Shown here in pieces: positions 40,971 through 48,478 of a stretch of DNA of 62,546 nt. Within the stretch, counting starts at the first letter, position 1. Each line of letters starts with the position of its first letter. This DNA is from a virus. The DNA is taken from the IMG/VR virus record IMGVR_UViG_3300009551_000015, positions 1-62,546 of that record. One strand, written 5' to 3'. The position numbers and the translations under genes were made by a program. Under the pieces are notes generated by a model, which worked only from the letters and a program-made list of their open reading frames with translations, made no database searches and had not been told where the DNA came from.

Positions 40971-41342
40971 TTAACTCGAAAGCGACATCGGTCCTGTGAC
41001 CGTAAACGTTATTTCTTGACGCCCGATATCGGGGGTGAGTCTGCGGTAAATATCGCCGTAACTGGTCAAATCTAAAGACGGCATCTTATAGTCGGCGACG
41101 AACCCAGTAGCATCAATGCGTATTGTTCTCTGTGTCTTCTTATCTCGTAGGAACACCACGCAATCACTAAGACCGAAATCTGGCATGGCTGTAACCGGAA
41201 CGATCTTTGGCGTCTCGGGGATCGTGAGCTTCGGAGGCTCCACAATGATCGCCTGATCATTCATAGACGGCATGCCTGCAATCACTGGCGCAACGGTCGC
41301 ACCGATGCCGAATAGCTTGAGAAAGTTTCGTCTGTCAGTCAT
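40971..41342 (-). CDS. Small tail-region protein with Tat-like signal
   Basis: 123 aa. Begins MTDRRNFLKLFGIGATVAPV, an almost perfect twin-arginine motif (RRxFLK) followed by a hydrophobic stretch and an A-G-M end. The remaining part is beta-rich (PKIVPVTAMPDFGLSDC, QEITFTVTGPMSLSS). Lies between the tail terminator and the tail tube. Twin-arginine export of a virion-region protein would be very unusual; it could be a head-tail joining protein that merely resembles a Tat substrate. Confidence 0.65.
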   Translation of the reverse strand: MTDRRNFLKLFGIGATVAPVIAGMPSMNDQAIIVEPPKLTIPETPKIVPVTAMPDFGLSDCVVFLRDKKTQRTIRIDATGFVADYKMPSLDLTSYGDIYRRLTPDIGRQEITFTVTGPMSLSS

Positions 41343-41344
41343 GG

Positions 41345-41746
41345 CTAGTTCGTATTTACGTAGAACAACTCGTACTCGACCATGCGCCGATAGTTGCGCG
41401 CGTCAGGGTCGAAAGGGAAATCCATCATGTCCGAGCGAAAGCAGCTATGCAGGAACGTCGAATCAGGATCTGGTAGCGTTCCGCGATGCCCGTGCAGCAC
41501 TGTGTTGATCGCATTCGCCAGCGTCATAACACTTGCTGGTGTAGCGCCAAAGCAGTCGATCTGAATGCGCGCCTCAGCGAATCCCGTGTAAGTCTGCAGC
41601 GTCGTGTGCGGGCGGTTCGATATGATGCGGTACGTGTAGGCCGGCAGCGTCGCATCCTTCGGCAATTCTGCTAGAAAGCCTCCAGTGGCCATTGGCGGGC
41701 TACCGAGCCCAGCCTGAATTATCATCACGAGTCCTTTTTCGAGCAT
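41345..41746 (-). CDS. Tail terminator protein (DUF3168-like)
   Basis: 133 aa. MIIQAGLGSPPMATGGFLAE, then YTYRIISNRPHTTLQTYTGF and FYVNTN end match phage tail-completion DUF3168 proteins, which stop tail tube growth and join tail to head. Immediately downstream of the head closure gene, normal order. Confidence 0.78.
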   Translation of the reverse strand: MLEKGLVMIIQAGLGSPPMATGGFLAELPKDATLPAYTYRIISNRPHTTLQTYTGFAEARIQIDCFGATPASVMTLANAINTVLHGHRGTLPDPDSTFLHSCFRSDMMDFPFDPDARNYRRMVEYELFYVNTN

Positions 41747-42087
41747 TAGTCAGCCTGTGAGATCGCGACGCAGTTCAGGATCAGCATGATGTTGCGCTTG
41801 CCTGGGTTCTCGACCGACTTTATGATGTACCAGTCTCCATCGGAGTTTACGGTCATTTTTGGCAGAATCCCCGGTTGGTAGTAGATCTTCAGCACCAGCA
41901 TCAACTCAGTAACGTTCTGCCCGCCGCGAATCACATCAGTGCCGCTTACTGGGTCGACGCTTGCCCAGACGTTCGCGAGAAAGAGCGACTTACCGATCTC
42001 TGAGCCTGTCGTGCCATCAGCTACCGTCTGCGCGTAAATGTCGATCTTGCTATCTAGCCCACCGGGGTCTAGCTTGGGCCAGATCAT
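41746..42087 (-). CDS. Head closure protein
   Basis: 113 aa. LDSKIDIYAQTVADGTTGSE, then SVDPVSGTDVIRGGQNVT and LVLKIYYQPGILPKMTVNSD are typical of head-tail joining (SPP1 gp16 / Phage_H_T_join) proteins. ATGA-type overlap with the connector gene upstream. Confidence 0.8.
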   Translation of the reverse strand: MIWPKLDPGGLDSKIDIYAQTVADGTTGSEIGKSLFLANVWASVDPVSGTDVIRGGQNVTELMLVLKIYYQPGILPKMTVNSDGDWYIIKSVENPGKRNIMLILNCVAISQAD

Positions 42088-42755
42088 ACGACGCTCGGTG
42101 CCGCTCCGTAGTGAAGTGCGGTCGTTACCGCGTAGGGATATTCAGCCATCGCACTAGCGCCAATCTCAAACGGCATCCGGTTATTGAACCAAGCCGATAT
42201 GAGCAGCTTCATCCCGTTCTTGACCAGTGCGCCAGTTTCGGACCACCACGGATCAGATGGTGTTAGGCCGCTGGTGTAGCGAATCGTGATCGCCGAGGTT
42301 GGCCATGCGGTGAAGAAAGGCCATGTCTTGTTCGGGTAGGGCGCGACAATCCCGGGCCGCTTCGCAGTGTCCACCACGTAATCAACGCCCTCAGCCAGTG
42401 TGGTTATCGCCCCGTTGATGTCCTTGTACTGGATCAGGGTCACGGAGACTAGCGGTGGTGCGCCCACCTCAATCTGGTAGCCAGTCCAATAGTCCAGCGA
42501 CATGTCCCACATCTTGACCACCAGGTCACGGCGCTGCGCTATTTCCGCTTGCACGCGCGCGCCTGAAATAAGCCCCGAGATCAGGTCATCCTCGGCTGGT
42601 TCAGTTGGCGACCGCTGCGGAACCTTGAGATAGTCCTTGACCTCGGCCAGCGTCAGCGGCTCTACAAAGCTCTGCGTCGGTGACGTTACGGTCAGCTTCG
42701 AACTGGGATAGTTCGCAGCGAAACCGTACGGGGCGACGAGGCTTCCACTGAACAC
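42084..42755 (-). CDS. Head-tail connector protein (gp6-like)
   Basis: 223 aa. VEPLTLAEVKDYLKVP near residue 30, LISGLISGARVQAEIA, then ITIRYTSGLTPS: the arrangement of gp6-like head-tail connectors, including HK97 gp6 and phiE125 gp8 types. It binds the portal in the neck. Stop overlaps the next start. Confidence 0.85.
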   Translation of the reverse strand: MFSGSLVAPYGFAANYPSSKLTVTSPTQSFVEPLTLAEVKDYLKVPQRSPTEPAEDDLISGLISGARVQAEIAQRRDLVVKMWDMSLDYWTGYQIEVGAPPLVSVTLIQYKDINGAITTLAEGVDYVVDTAKRPGIVAPYPNKTWPFFTAWPTSAITIRYTSGLTPSDPWWSETGALVKNGMKLLISAWFNNRMPFEIGASAMAEYPYAVTTALHYGAAPSVV

Positions 42756-43463
42756 TTAGAGTGCCTCCAGTTGCAGCGGGCCAGCCCACTTGAACGATGA
42801 ATCAGCAGGGAATAAATCGCCAATCACCATATGGCGATACCCGTCTTCGTAGGAATTATTGCCGTCAATCTCGTTGTACCAGCGGAATTTCCGTATCCGA
42901 TCCTCTTGGTACATGTAACCGAAGTGCAGAAGGCGAACCGGAAGAGGCGATTGCGTTCCGAGTAACTGAATTGGAGCCGACGAACAATGTAGGTTGCCAC
43001 CATTCTTGTTCCTCATGAACGTCAAATCATGAGATGTCAGCCGGAACAAAGATGGGCGAGTGAAGCTCTTGTACCAGCGATCGACGCGCACCTGATCGGT
43101 TCTATCCCAAAGATAAAGAATTCGGAATGAAGCACAGATAATCCCCGCTGCTATTGCTTGCTTAACGAGTGGCACATCGTCCTGATGTAAGGCTTCATCG
43201 CCGTCGATCATGATGCAGTGGTCGCCAATCTGAGCTCCGTTCTCCCACACCTTCGACAGCAGAAACTCACGGTCGCGCGCCTCTTGCAAACCTTCGAACG
43301 TGGAGCGATAGACGATGCAGCCCAGAGACTCGCAGATTTCCGGCGTCGCATCGGCGCTGTGATCATCGAGGATGAGAATCTTGTCGCAGACGGGCTGAAT
43401 GGAGCGAATTACACGTTCTATCCAACGAGCCTCGTTCTTTATACGGAGAAGACCGAATATCAT
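42756..43463 (-). CDS. GT2-family glycosyltransferase A
   Basis: 235 aa. IFGLLRIKNEARWIERVIRS is a typical start of GT2 'glycosyl transferase, family 2, WcaE-like' enzymes; ILILDDHSADATPEI (nucleotide-sugar loop) and the DGDEA DxD-type motif follow. No membrane helix. One of four GT genes lying between the capsid and connector genes, so probably not structural. Could modify a virion protein, host glycan or, less likely, DNA. Confidence 0.88.
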   Translation of the reverse strand: MIFGLLRIKNEARWIERVIRSIQPVCDKILILDDHSADATPEICESLGCIVYRSTFEGLQEARDREFLLSKVWENGAQIGDHCIMIDGDEALHQDDVPLVKQAIAAGIICASFRILYLWDRTDQVRVDRWYKSFTRPSLFRLTSHDLTFMRNKNGGNLHCSSAPIQLLGTQSPLPVRLLHFGYMYQEDRIRKFRWYNEIDGNNSYEDGYRHMVIGDLFPADSSFKWAGPLQLEAL

Positions 43464-43469
43464 ATAGTT

Positions 43470-43649
43470 ATGGAATTCCCTGAAATCAAGGGCTCACTCG
43501 TTTACATAAGAGCGGAAGATGGGTTGCTTTACCCGCTCGATCCCGAACTAGAAACCGTGTTCCGCGAAAGGTTCGCCGAGTACCTTGAGGATCAATTGCT
43601 CAATGGAACAAGCGACAGCACTGATACTTCAATTGGTCTGGCCAGATAG
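43470..43649 (+). CDS. Plus-strand small protein within the GT cluster
   Basis: 59 aa: MEFPEIKGSLVYIRAEDGLL, then helical and Ser/Asp-rich. Exactly fills the gap between two minus-strand glycosyltransferase genes. No clear ribosome site. The composition is protein-like and no minus-strand frame competes. Confidence 0.5.
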   Translation: MEFPEIKGSLVYIRAEDGLLYPLDPELETVFRERFAEYLEDQLLNGTSDSTDTSIGLAR

Positions 43650-44240
43650 TTAGCCGTAGAACCACATCACCTCTGGAACGCGCCCATGCGTTCCGCGCGC
43701 AGCCGCAGCCTGACAGAGTAGCCCATCGGAACACGACGGCCCGTTGACCTTGCCCGGGAACCCGCCGATCGCATCGAACATCGACTTGCGAATGAGGAAC
43801 CCGCCCTTGTCGATCTGGCCGCACACGGGCGACACTTGCTCAATGCTGTAGTTTTCCTTCCACCGCGGCGCCACTAGGTAATCGCAATAGACCAGATCGA
43901 GGTTGTCGCGCTCGGCCAATTCCATCAACTTGCGGCAATAATCTGGCGCATACCAGTTGTCATCAGAGGGGAAGCCGAGGTACTCGCCGCGCGCCTGTTC
44001 TGCCGCAATCTCCGCTGCTGCGTAACATTCGCCAGTGGTCCTGAGATACGTAATCGGAATCTGAGTGAATGCCCGCACTGCCGACACCACCGCCGCATTC
44101 TTGCCCGCTGTTTCGCTGGTCGGCGCGTTGTCCGTGACGATGATTTCCATGTCGGTGTACGTTTGCAGAATCAGCGATTGCAGACACAGCCGCAGCCATT
44201 CGGGGCGGTCGTAGACGCTAACGATTAGGGTGAGCTTCAT
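43650..44240 (-). CDS. GT2-family glycosyltransferase B
   Basis: 196 aa from ATG at 44238-44240. LTLIVSVYDRPEWLRLCLQS, MEIIVTDNAPTSE and FPSDDNWYAPDYC (a DD(N) DxD-like site) form the GT-A fold. The end (GGFPGKVNGPSCSDGLLC) is the acceptor region. Member of the four-gene cluster. Confidence 0.88.
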   Translation of the reverse strand: MKLTLIVSVYDRPEWLRLCLQSLILQTYTDMEIIVTDNAPTSETAGKNAAVVSAVRAFTQIPITYLRTTGECYAAAEIAAEQARGEYLGFPSDDNWYAPDYCRKLMELAERDNLDLVYCDYLVAPRWKENYSIEQVSPVCGQIDKGGFLIRKSMFDAIGGFPGKVNGPSCSDGLLCQAAAARGTHGRVPEVMWFYG

Positions 44241-44538
44241 CGCGGAGTTTTGCTTTGCAGGTGGAGCAGATGTACAGCCCATTCGACCAGCCCATCAAGC
44301 CTCCGCAAACAGAACACTCGACAAGGCCAGCAGTATCTTCGAGTTCCATCGAAACCGTGAACTCCTTCGACTGATCGGGTTCGACTACCACCCTCTTAAC
44401 GTTGAACGGCACACCGTTAACTAGGGCATGTTTGACATCCAAAATTGGATGCTTGGCGATAGTGAAAGAAAAAGTGCCAGTGGGGTCTTCTGGGAGTATT
44501 TTGAGCGTCCCATGAAAGTCCTTTGAATCGTAAGTCAT
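44218..44538 (-). CDS. Hypothetical protein with C-terminal zinc ribbon
   Basis: 106 aa from ATG at 44536-44538 (ATGA overlap with GT C). Beta-rich N-terminal part; C-terminal VECSVCGGLMGW and YICSTCKAKL form a C-x2-C / C-x2-C ribbon. Sits inside the GT cluster and overlaps GT B by 23 bp. Confidence 0.65.
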   Translation of the reverse strand: MTYDSKDFHGTLKILPEDPTGTFSFTIAKHPILDVKHALVNGVPFNVKRVVVEPDQSKEFTVSMELEDTAGLVECSVCGGLMGWSNGLYICSTCKAKLRDEAHPNR

Positions 44539-45275
44539 GGCGTCACTCCCCATTTCTGTTGGAATAGGCCCGCGTTCTTATGAAAACTCAACTGGTTGTG
44601 CGGTCCACCGCGAAACGAACTCGTCAGGCTCCCATGATCAACAAAGCAGCCATCATGCACGCCAACCTTGAGCCCTGCGCGCGTGACGGATTCGCAGTAG
44701 TCCCGATCCTCGACGCCATAGTCGAGGCAATAGCGCTCGTCCAGCAAGCCAATCTTGTCGATGGTGCGACGAGGAATCAAAACGCAAACGAATGCGATGT
44801 GCGGAACTTCGCGCAACCCGATGCCCTTGGGAAACTGCAGTGGCTGACCAGTGACGTTCGTGACCGCCCCGATTACTCCGAACTCGGGATGCTCCTCGGC
44901 TGCGCACTGGAGCGCGGTGAAGCCACCGGGCGATTTCAGCAGGGCATCGTCATTGAGAAGCACAACATCGTCGGTGCCAGCGGCTACGATGGCACGATTA
45001 CAGTTCCTGGCAAATACGAAAGGTTTAACTCCACCGACGACTTCCACCGTTATTCCATCAACCCAAAGTGGTAACGACGGCATATTAGGATCAAGCATTC
45101 CTGCCAACTGAACATAATGACCGTCTAATGCTGAGTCCCCAAGGTCGAGGTGGTCACTTGCAACCATTAGGCGCGCAGAAGGGTCCATCTCATGGACTGC
45201 CTTAATGCATGGCAGGAGGTTATTCCAGTTTTTGCTCGGGATGATTACGGTAAGGCCGTTCATAGCTTTGTCCAT
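44535..45275 (-). CDS. GT2-family glycosyltransferase C
   Basis: 246 aa (M1 or M5). LTVIIPSKNWNNLLPCIKAV, then DVVLLNDDALL (DxD-like NDDA), VIGAVTNV and RAGLKVGVHDGCFVDHGSL: rhamnosyl/galactosyl-type GT2 with the usual C-terminal GVHD-x-H motif. Full-length catalytic domain with no membrane span. Confidence 0.88.
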   Translation of the reverse strand: MDKAMNGLTVIIPSKNWNNLLPCIKAVHEMDPSARLMVASDHLDLGDSALDGHYVQLAGMLDPNMPSLPLWVDGITVEVVGGVKPFVFARNCNRAIVAAGTDDVVLLNDDALLKSPGGFTALQCAAEEHPEFGVIGAVTNVTGQPLQFPKGIGLREVPHIAFVCVLIPRRTIDKIGLLDERYCLDYGVEDRDYCESVTRAGLKVGVHDGCFVDHGSLTSSFRGGPHNQLSFHKNAGLFQQKWGVTP

Positions 45276-45853
45276 GCGCTGCCGAGCGTTCGGGGGCTAG
45301 TGTTCTGACTATGTATCGTGGCGTGCATCAGGTCGCCAGCATCAGCAACAATAAATTCCCTGTTAAATGCCGCCATGTTCGAGAAAATCAGGTCTTCGCC
45401 GATTTGCATGGATGGGAACTTGTTCTCTTCCCAGTAGGACTTTCGATAGCAGAGCGAAGTCCCTAGAGCGTAGTCGGCGGCCCCTTGGTATTGCCACCAG
45501 TTGGTTCCGTCAGTGAACCGCATCGAGTTGTATCCGGTGACGGATTTCCCGCTCTCAACCAGCCTTGATACTTGGTCTGTGACCCTGTTCGGTGCGCAGA
45601 ATTCGTCATCGTCCCAATGGACAATGACCTCTCCCCGCGCGTGCTGGCATCCAAAGTTGCGCTTGTCCCCGATGTGCATGGTCCGGTCGATGTGGATGAG
45701 TCGAATTCGCTGGTCATTCGGCACCAGGTCGCGAACGTCTTCCCCGTCCGCTACTATCAAAAGTTCGAGAGGTCTGTATGTTTGCGCCAGGAAGCACTGA
45801 ATCGCTTGCGGGAGCCACGTTCGTCGGTTCCTCGTGATGCACAGTGCCGTCAC
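45260..45853 (-). CDS. GT2-family glycosyltransferase D
   Basis: 197 aa. TALCITRNRRTWLPQAIQCF, YRPLELLIVADGED, then IVHWDDDEFCAPNRV carrying DDD, the metal site. Its first 140 bp overlap the end of the small head gene upstream in another frame. Overlaps GT C by 16 bp. Confidence 0.88.
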   Translation of the reverse strand: MTALCITRNRRTWLPQAIQCFLAQTYRPLELLIVADGEDVRDLVPNDQRIRLIHIDRTMHIGDKRNFGCQHARGEVIVHWDDDEFCAPNRVTDQVSRLVESGKSVTGYNSMRFTDGTNWWQYQGAADYALGTSLCYRKSYWEENKFPSMQIGEDLIFSNMAAFNREFIVADAGDLMHATIHSQNTSPRTLGSAWTKL

Positions 45854-46055
45854 GAAACGGTTGCCGCGCGCTCACCTCGGGAGCTTCGGGCGTTATCACC
45901 TTGGTCTGGTAGACGATGCGCGGCGGTTCAGCTTTACGGGCCGTTCCTGCGTCTATCAGTTGCTTGCCGCGATCGTCGTCAATCGTGAAGGGCTGACCAG
46001 CGGCGAAAGTGCCTAGGTCGGTGAATGTTAGCTGTCGGTTTGCTATGAGTTGCAT
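45714..46055 (-). CDS. Small protein downstream of the capsid (DUF7302-like)
   Basis: 113 aa from ATG at 46053-46055. QLIANRQLTFTDLGTFAAGQ and IDDDRGKQLIDAGTARKAEP match the short, basic 'LIA-R-L-F' proteins found downstream of capsid genes in many phages. Long disordered tail rich in Ser/Pro/Arg. Its 3' part overlaps GT D by 140 bp out of frame. Confidence 0.7.
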   Translation of the reverse strand: MQLIANRQLTFTDLGTFAAGQPFTIDDDRGKQLIDAGTARKAEPPRIVYQTKVITPEAPEVSARQPFRDGTVHHEEPTNVAPASDSVLPGANIQTSRTFDSSGRGRRSRPGAE

Positions 46056-46264
46056 ACGTGGTGCTTGCTGGAATACCTGCTTCCTTTGAATTTGGAGAGA
46101 GTGAAGCAACCGTGAAACCTTAGCCGAGCATTCTTTGGAACCCGTTCATATCGAACGGCAGGATAAAGAATTGGTGACTTGTGCGGGTTACACATGTCTC
46201 GAATGTCTTGCAAGAGTTTCTCGTTCTCGATACATGCCGTACGTGCCTTGTTCTCGTAATTCAT
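46043..46264 (-). CDS. Small basic hypothetical protein (uncertain)
   Basis: 73 aa with ATG at 46262-46264. Basic, with four Cys; no ribosome site and composition unlike its neighbours. It occupies the gap between the capsid terminator hairpin and the DUF7302-like gene. Could be spurious. Confidence 0.35.
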   Translation of the reverse strand: MNYENKARTACIENEKLLQDIRDMCNPHKSPILYPAVRYERVPKNARLRFHGCFTLSKFKGSRYSSKHHVCNS

Positions 46265-46276
46265 AGAAGTGAAATG

Positions 46277-46324
46277 AGCGGGCCGCCACTTAGGAGGGGA
46301 GCGGACGGCCCGCTGTGCCGCATC
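46277..46324 (-). terminator. Strong hairpin downstream of major capsid gene
   Basis: Perfect 9-bp stem AGCGGGCCG/CGGCCCGCT around a 30-nt loop, followed on the transcript by CATTTCACTTCT. A weak terminator or mRNA-stabilising hairpin that would raise capsid mRNA over downstream mRNA. Confidence 0.6.
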
Positions 46325-46369
46325 AGTGCGGGGATAATCCCGCGCGGCTAGCTATTTGGACGCAGGAGG

Positions 46370-47569
46370 TTAGTAACCAGCCGGCGAAGTGGCGAAGGTG
46401 CCCGTGATAAATGCCTGCGGGCGATAAACGAGCAAGGCGAGCCGTTTCTCAGCTCGGATCGTGATCAAGTTCTTTTCGAAGTTGTCACTGTCCTCGGTGC
46501 TGATGTCGACTTGCAGTTCCATGCGGTCGCGAATCTCGACCGAAGCCGGATCGCCGTTCCCGACGAGGAAGGTTCCCGAAGGCATCGCAGTGGTGGACAC
46601 CAGTCTGCGGTTCCAGAGCGTCGGCAGGGAGTCATTCATGGGATCGCCGACAAGGTACTTGCCAAAGCCATCTTTTGTGCGAACGATGTTCCACCAGTCG
46701 CGCGGATTGAGCACGATGAACGTCGGCGATACTTCGTCCAGGATTTCAACCTGCTCAATTGCCGCACTCAACTGGTCGATGCGCTGATATCCAGCGGCGG
46801 CCGACAGTAGAGCAACATTGAAAGCGGATGCCTGAGTGACGAGCCCATTCAGATCTTGGCCAGTACCAGAACCCGACAGAAGCTGCAAATCCTCGGCCTT
46901 GTTGACCGAGTAGGGAAGCGCCGAGCGAATGTAGCCTTCCAGTTCCGTGAAGTCGTCCAGCACCTGCTTGGAGGCCTTAACGAAGACTGCGAGCGTTTGC
47001 ACGGCCGCAGAAGCAGTCGTAAACTGCACGGTGGTTTCGGCCTTCGCGCTGCCCTCAACCTGGGGCGAAGCGATTGCCATCGGCACACTGACCTTCACGT
47101 AGTAGATCAACGGCGATGTGGTCGGGCGGCTGGGCAGCAGATCGCGCACATGCAACTGGCGACGCGCTTCCGGTACGATACCTACCCGACGCTCGATGCC
47201 GATTGGGGCGCCAGTGGCAAGGGTGAATCCAGTGCCGCCTGTGAGGATGGTTTTCTGCTCAAGGATGTCGCTCGCCTGGTCACCCGACAGGGTAAATGTC
47301 GCGCGGCCCTTTTTGTTCTTGATGAGGCGGGATACGTCGTCATCTTCCTTGAGCGTGTCGGCGATCGACTTCATCTGCGCCGGGCTGTTCTTGTGCTGCT
47401 CGACCAACTTCAGGTCGATGGCATCCAACTGCTTCTGCAGATTGTCGATGGTGGTCTTCGTTTCGGCGAGCACTACGCCTTGATTCTTGAGTTGCTCGTC
47501 GGCTTTCTTGTGGTGATCTTGGATGGCCGAGATAGTTTCAGCCATCTTCTGTTCGAGAGTTTGTTCCAA
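46370..47569 (-). CDS. Major capsid protein, HK97 fold
   Basis: 399 aa from TTG with GGAAGGAG 6 nt upstream. Residues 1-105 are a scaffold-like coiled coil (delta domain, AETISAIQDHHKKADEQLKN). The core includes ILTGGTGFTLATGAPIGIER, RDLLPSRPTTSPLIYYVKVS, TVQFTTASAAVQTLAVFVKA and FIVLNPRDWW. These are usual for HK97-type capsids; the delta domain is probably removed by the protease upstream. The TTG start is unusual for so abundant a protein, and a hairpin leader precedes it. Confidence 0.93.
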   Translation of the reverse strand: MEQTLEQKMAETISAIQDHHKKADEQLKNQGVVLAETKTTIDNLQKQLDAIDLKLVEQHKNSPAQMKSIADTLKEDDDVSRLIKNKKGRATFTLSGDQASDILEQKTILTGGTGFTLATGAPIGIERRVGIVPEARRQLHVRDLLPSRPTTSPLIYYVKVSVPMAIASPQVEGSAKAETTVQFTTASAAVQTLAVFVKASKQVLDDFTELEGYIRSALPYSVNKAEDLQLLSGSGTGQDLNGLVTQASAFNVALLSAAAGYQRIDQLSAAIEQVEILDEVSPTFIVLNPRDWWNIVRTKDGFGKYLVGDPMNDSLPTLWNRRLVSTTAMPSGTFLVGNGDPASVEIRDRMELQVDISTEDSDNFEKNLITIRAEKRLALLVYRPQAFITGTFATSPAGY

Positions 47570-47581
47570 AGTGAACTCCTT

Positions 47582-47596
47582 CCGTCATCGCGACGG
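47582..47596 (-). promoter_or_regulatory. Leader hairpin of the major capsid gene
   Basis: Transcript CCGTC-GCGAT-GACGG, a 5-bp stem, then GAAGGAG and TTG. The flanking ACTACCG and GGAAGGAG match those before the tail tube gene; the third stem pair changes together (C-G to T-A). Position and base-pair covariation suggest a functional leader. Confidence 0.65.
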
Positions 47597-47621
47597 TAGT
47601 TTGGGTTTCCCGCTTCCGGGG

Positions 47622-48470
47622 TTACTGCAACACTGCTGACTTCAACCGATCGAGAAGTCCTTCGATTGCCGAGTGGTCAGGGACCGGCGCGGGCTTTGTT
47701 TCGGGAGTTCCGGCTGCTGACTTTGACGTGGGCTCGGCATCCATACCGTCGGGCTCGGCGTCGCAGTTCAGAAGTGGAGAAAGGATATCGGCCGCGCTCA
47801 TCATGTGAGCATGGGCGGCTTTGAGATTCATTTGATTGGCGGCGCTAATCATTCGGCCAGCCTTGAAGTCGAGGTCATCAGGTACGTTCGGGTTTCGCGC
47901 CAGCGACATCAACGCGGAGCAAATCTCCAGCGCCTTGGGGCGGTCTTCTTCCGACAGTGGTCCGAAACTCTTCATTTCGGCGATGTGCTCTTCGATGACA
48001 TCGAGCACCCTGCGAAATGACTTGACGCTGACTACGCGGGCCTGTTCATTCATGGGAAACTCCGTTAATGTGACTTCGAATAGCTTGAGTTCTTTCAGGT
48101 GCCTGACATTTCCCTCGGCATCGGCTTTGACCGTCTGATAGCCAATGGACATGCCCATGGGCATCCCGTTATCGCGGTAGAACTTGAGGTCGGAATAGGC
48201 GTTTTTTCCGTCGGGCTTGTCGAGGTTGATTTTCCCGACCGCCTGAAGCCCAGTGCCAATGTCCGACAATTGCGCCAACCCGATGCGAGTCTTGTGGTTG
48301 TCTAACAGCCGAACCTTATTACCGCGCTCTTTGATGGTCTTAGTGAACGCGCCCGGGTCCACAACATCACCGCCCATGTCCACGTTTCCGTAGACGCTGG
48401 CGATGCCGATAAACTCACCAGAATCGGAAAGTTCTTTCACTTCAAACGGGATAGCTAATTTTTCTAGCAT
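47622..48470 (-). CDS. Prohead protease, HK97-type (S78)
   Basis: 282 aa. AIPFEVKELSDSGEFIGIAS, NVDMGGDVVDPGAF, then catalytic His in LLDNHK, Ser in GMPMGMSIGY and Glu in KLFEVTLTEFP. This arrangement is that of the herpes/HK97-type assembly protease. The C-terminal ~110 residues are a charged linker that may act as scaffold. AAGGAG site. Confidence 0.92.
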   Translation of the reverse strand: MLEKLAIPFEVKELSDSGEFIGIASVYGNVDMGGDVVDPGAFTKTIKERGNKVRLLDNHKTRIGLAQLSDIGTGLQAVGKINLDKPDGKNAYSDLKFYRDNGMPMGMSIGYQTVKADAEGNVRHLKELKLFEVTLTEFPMNEQARVVSVKSFRRVLDVIEEHIAEMKSFGPLSEEDRPKALEICSALMSLARNPNVPDDLDFKAGRMISAANQMNLKAAHAHMMSAADILSPLLNCDAEPDGMDAEPTSKSAAGTPETKPAPVPDHSAIEGLLDRLKSAVLQ

Positions 48471-48478
48471 GGGACTCC

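Noticed and set aside
46856-47599. 247-aa plus-strand frame opposite the capsid gene
   Set aside because: Fully antisense to the capsid gene, no start signal.
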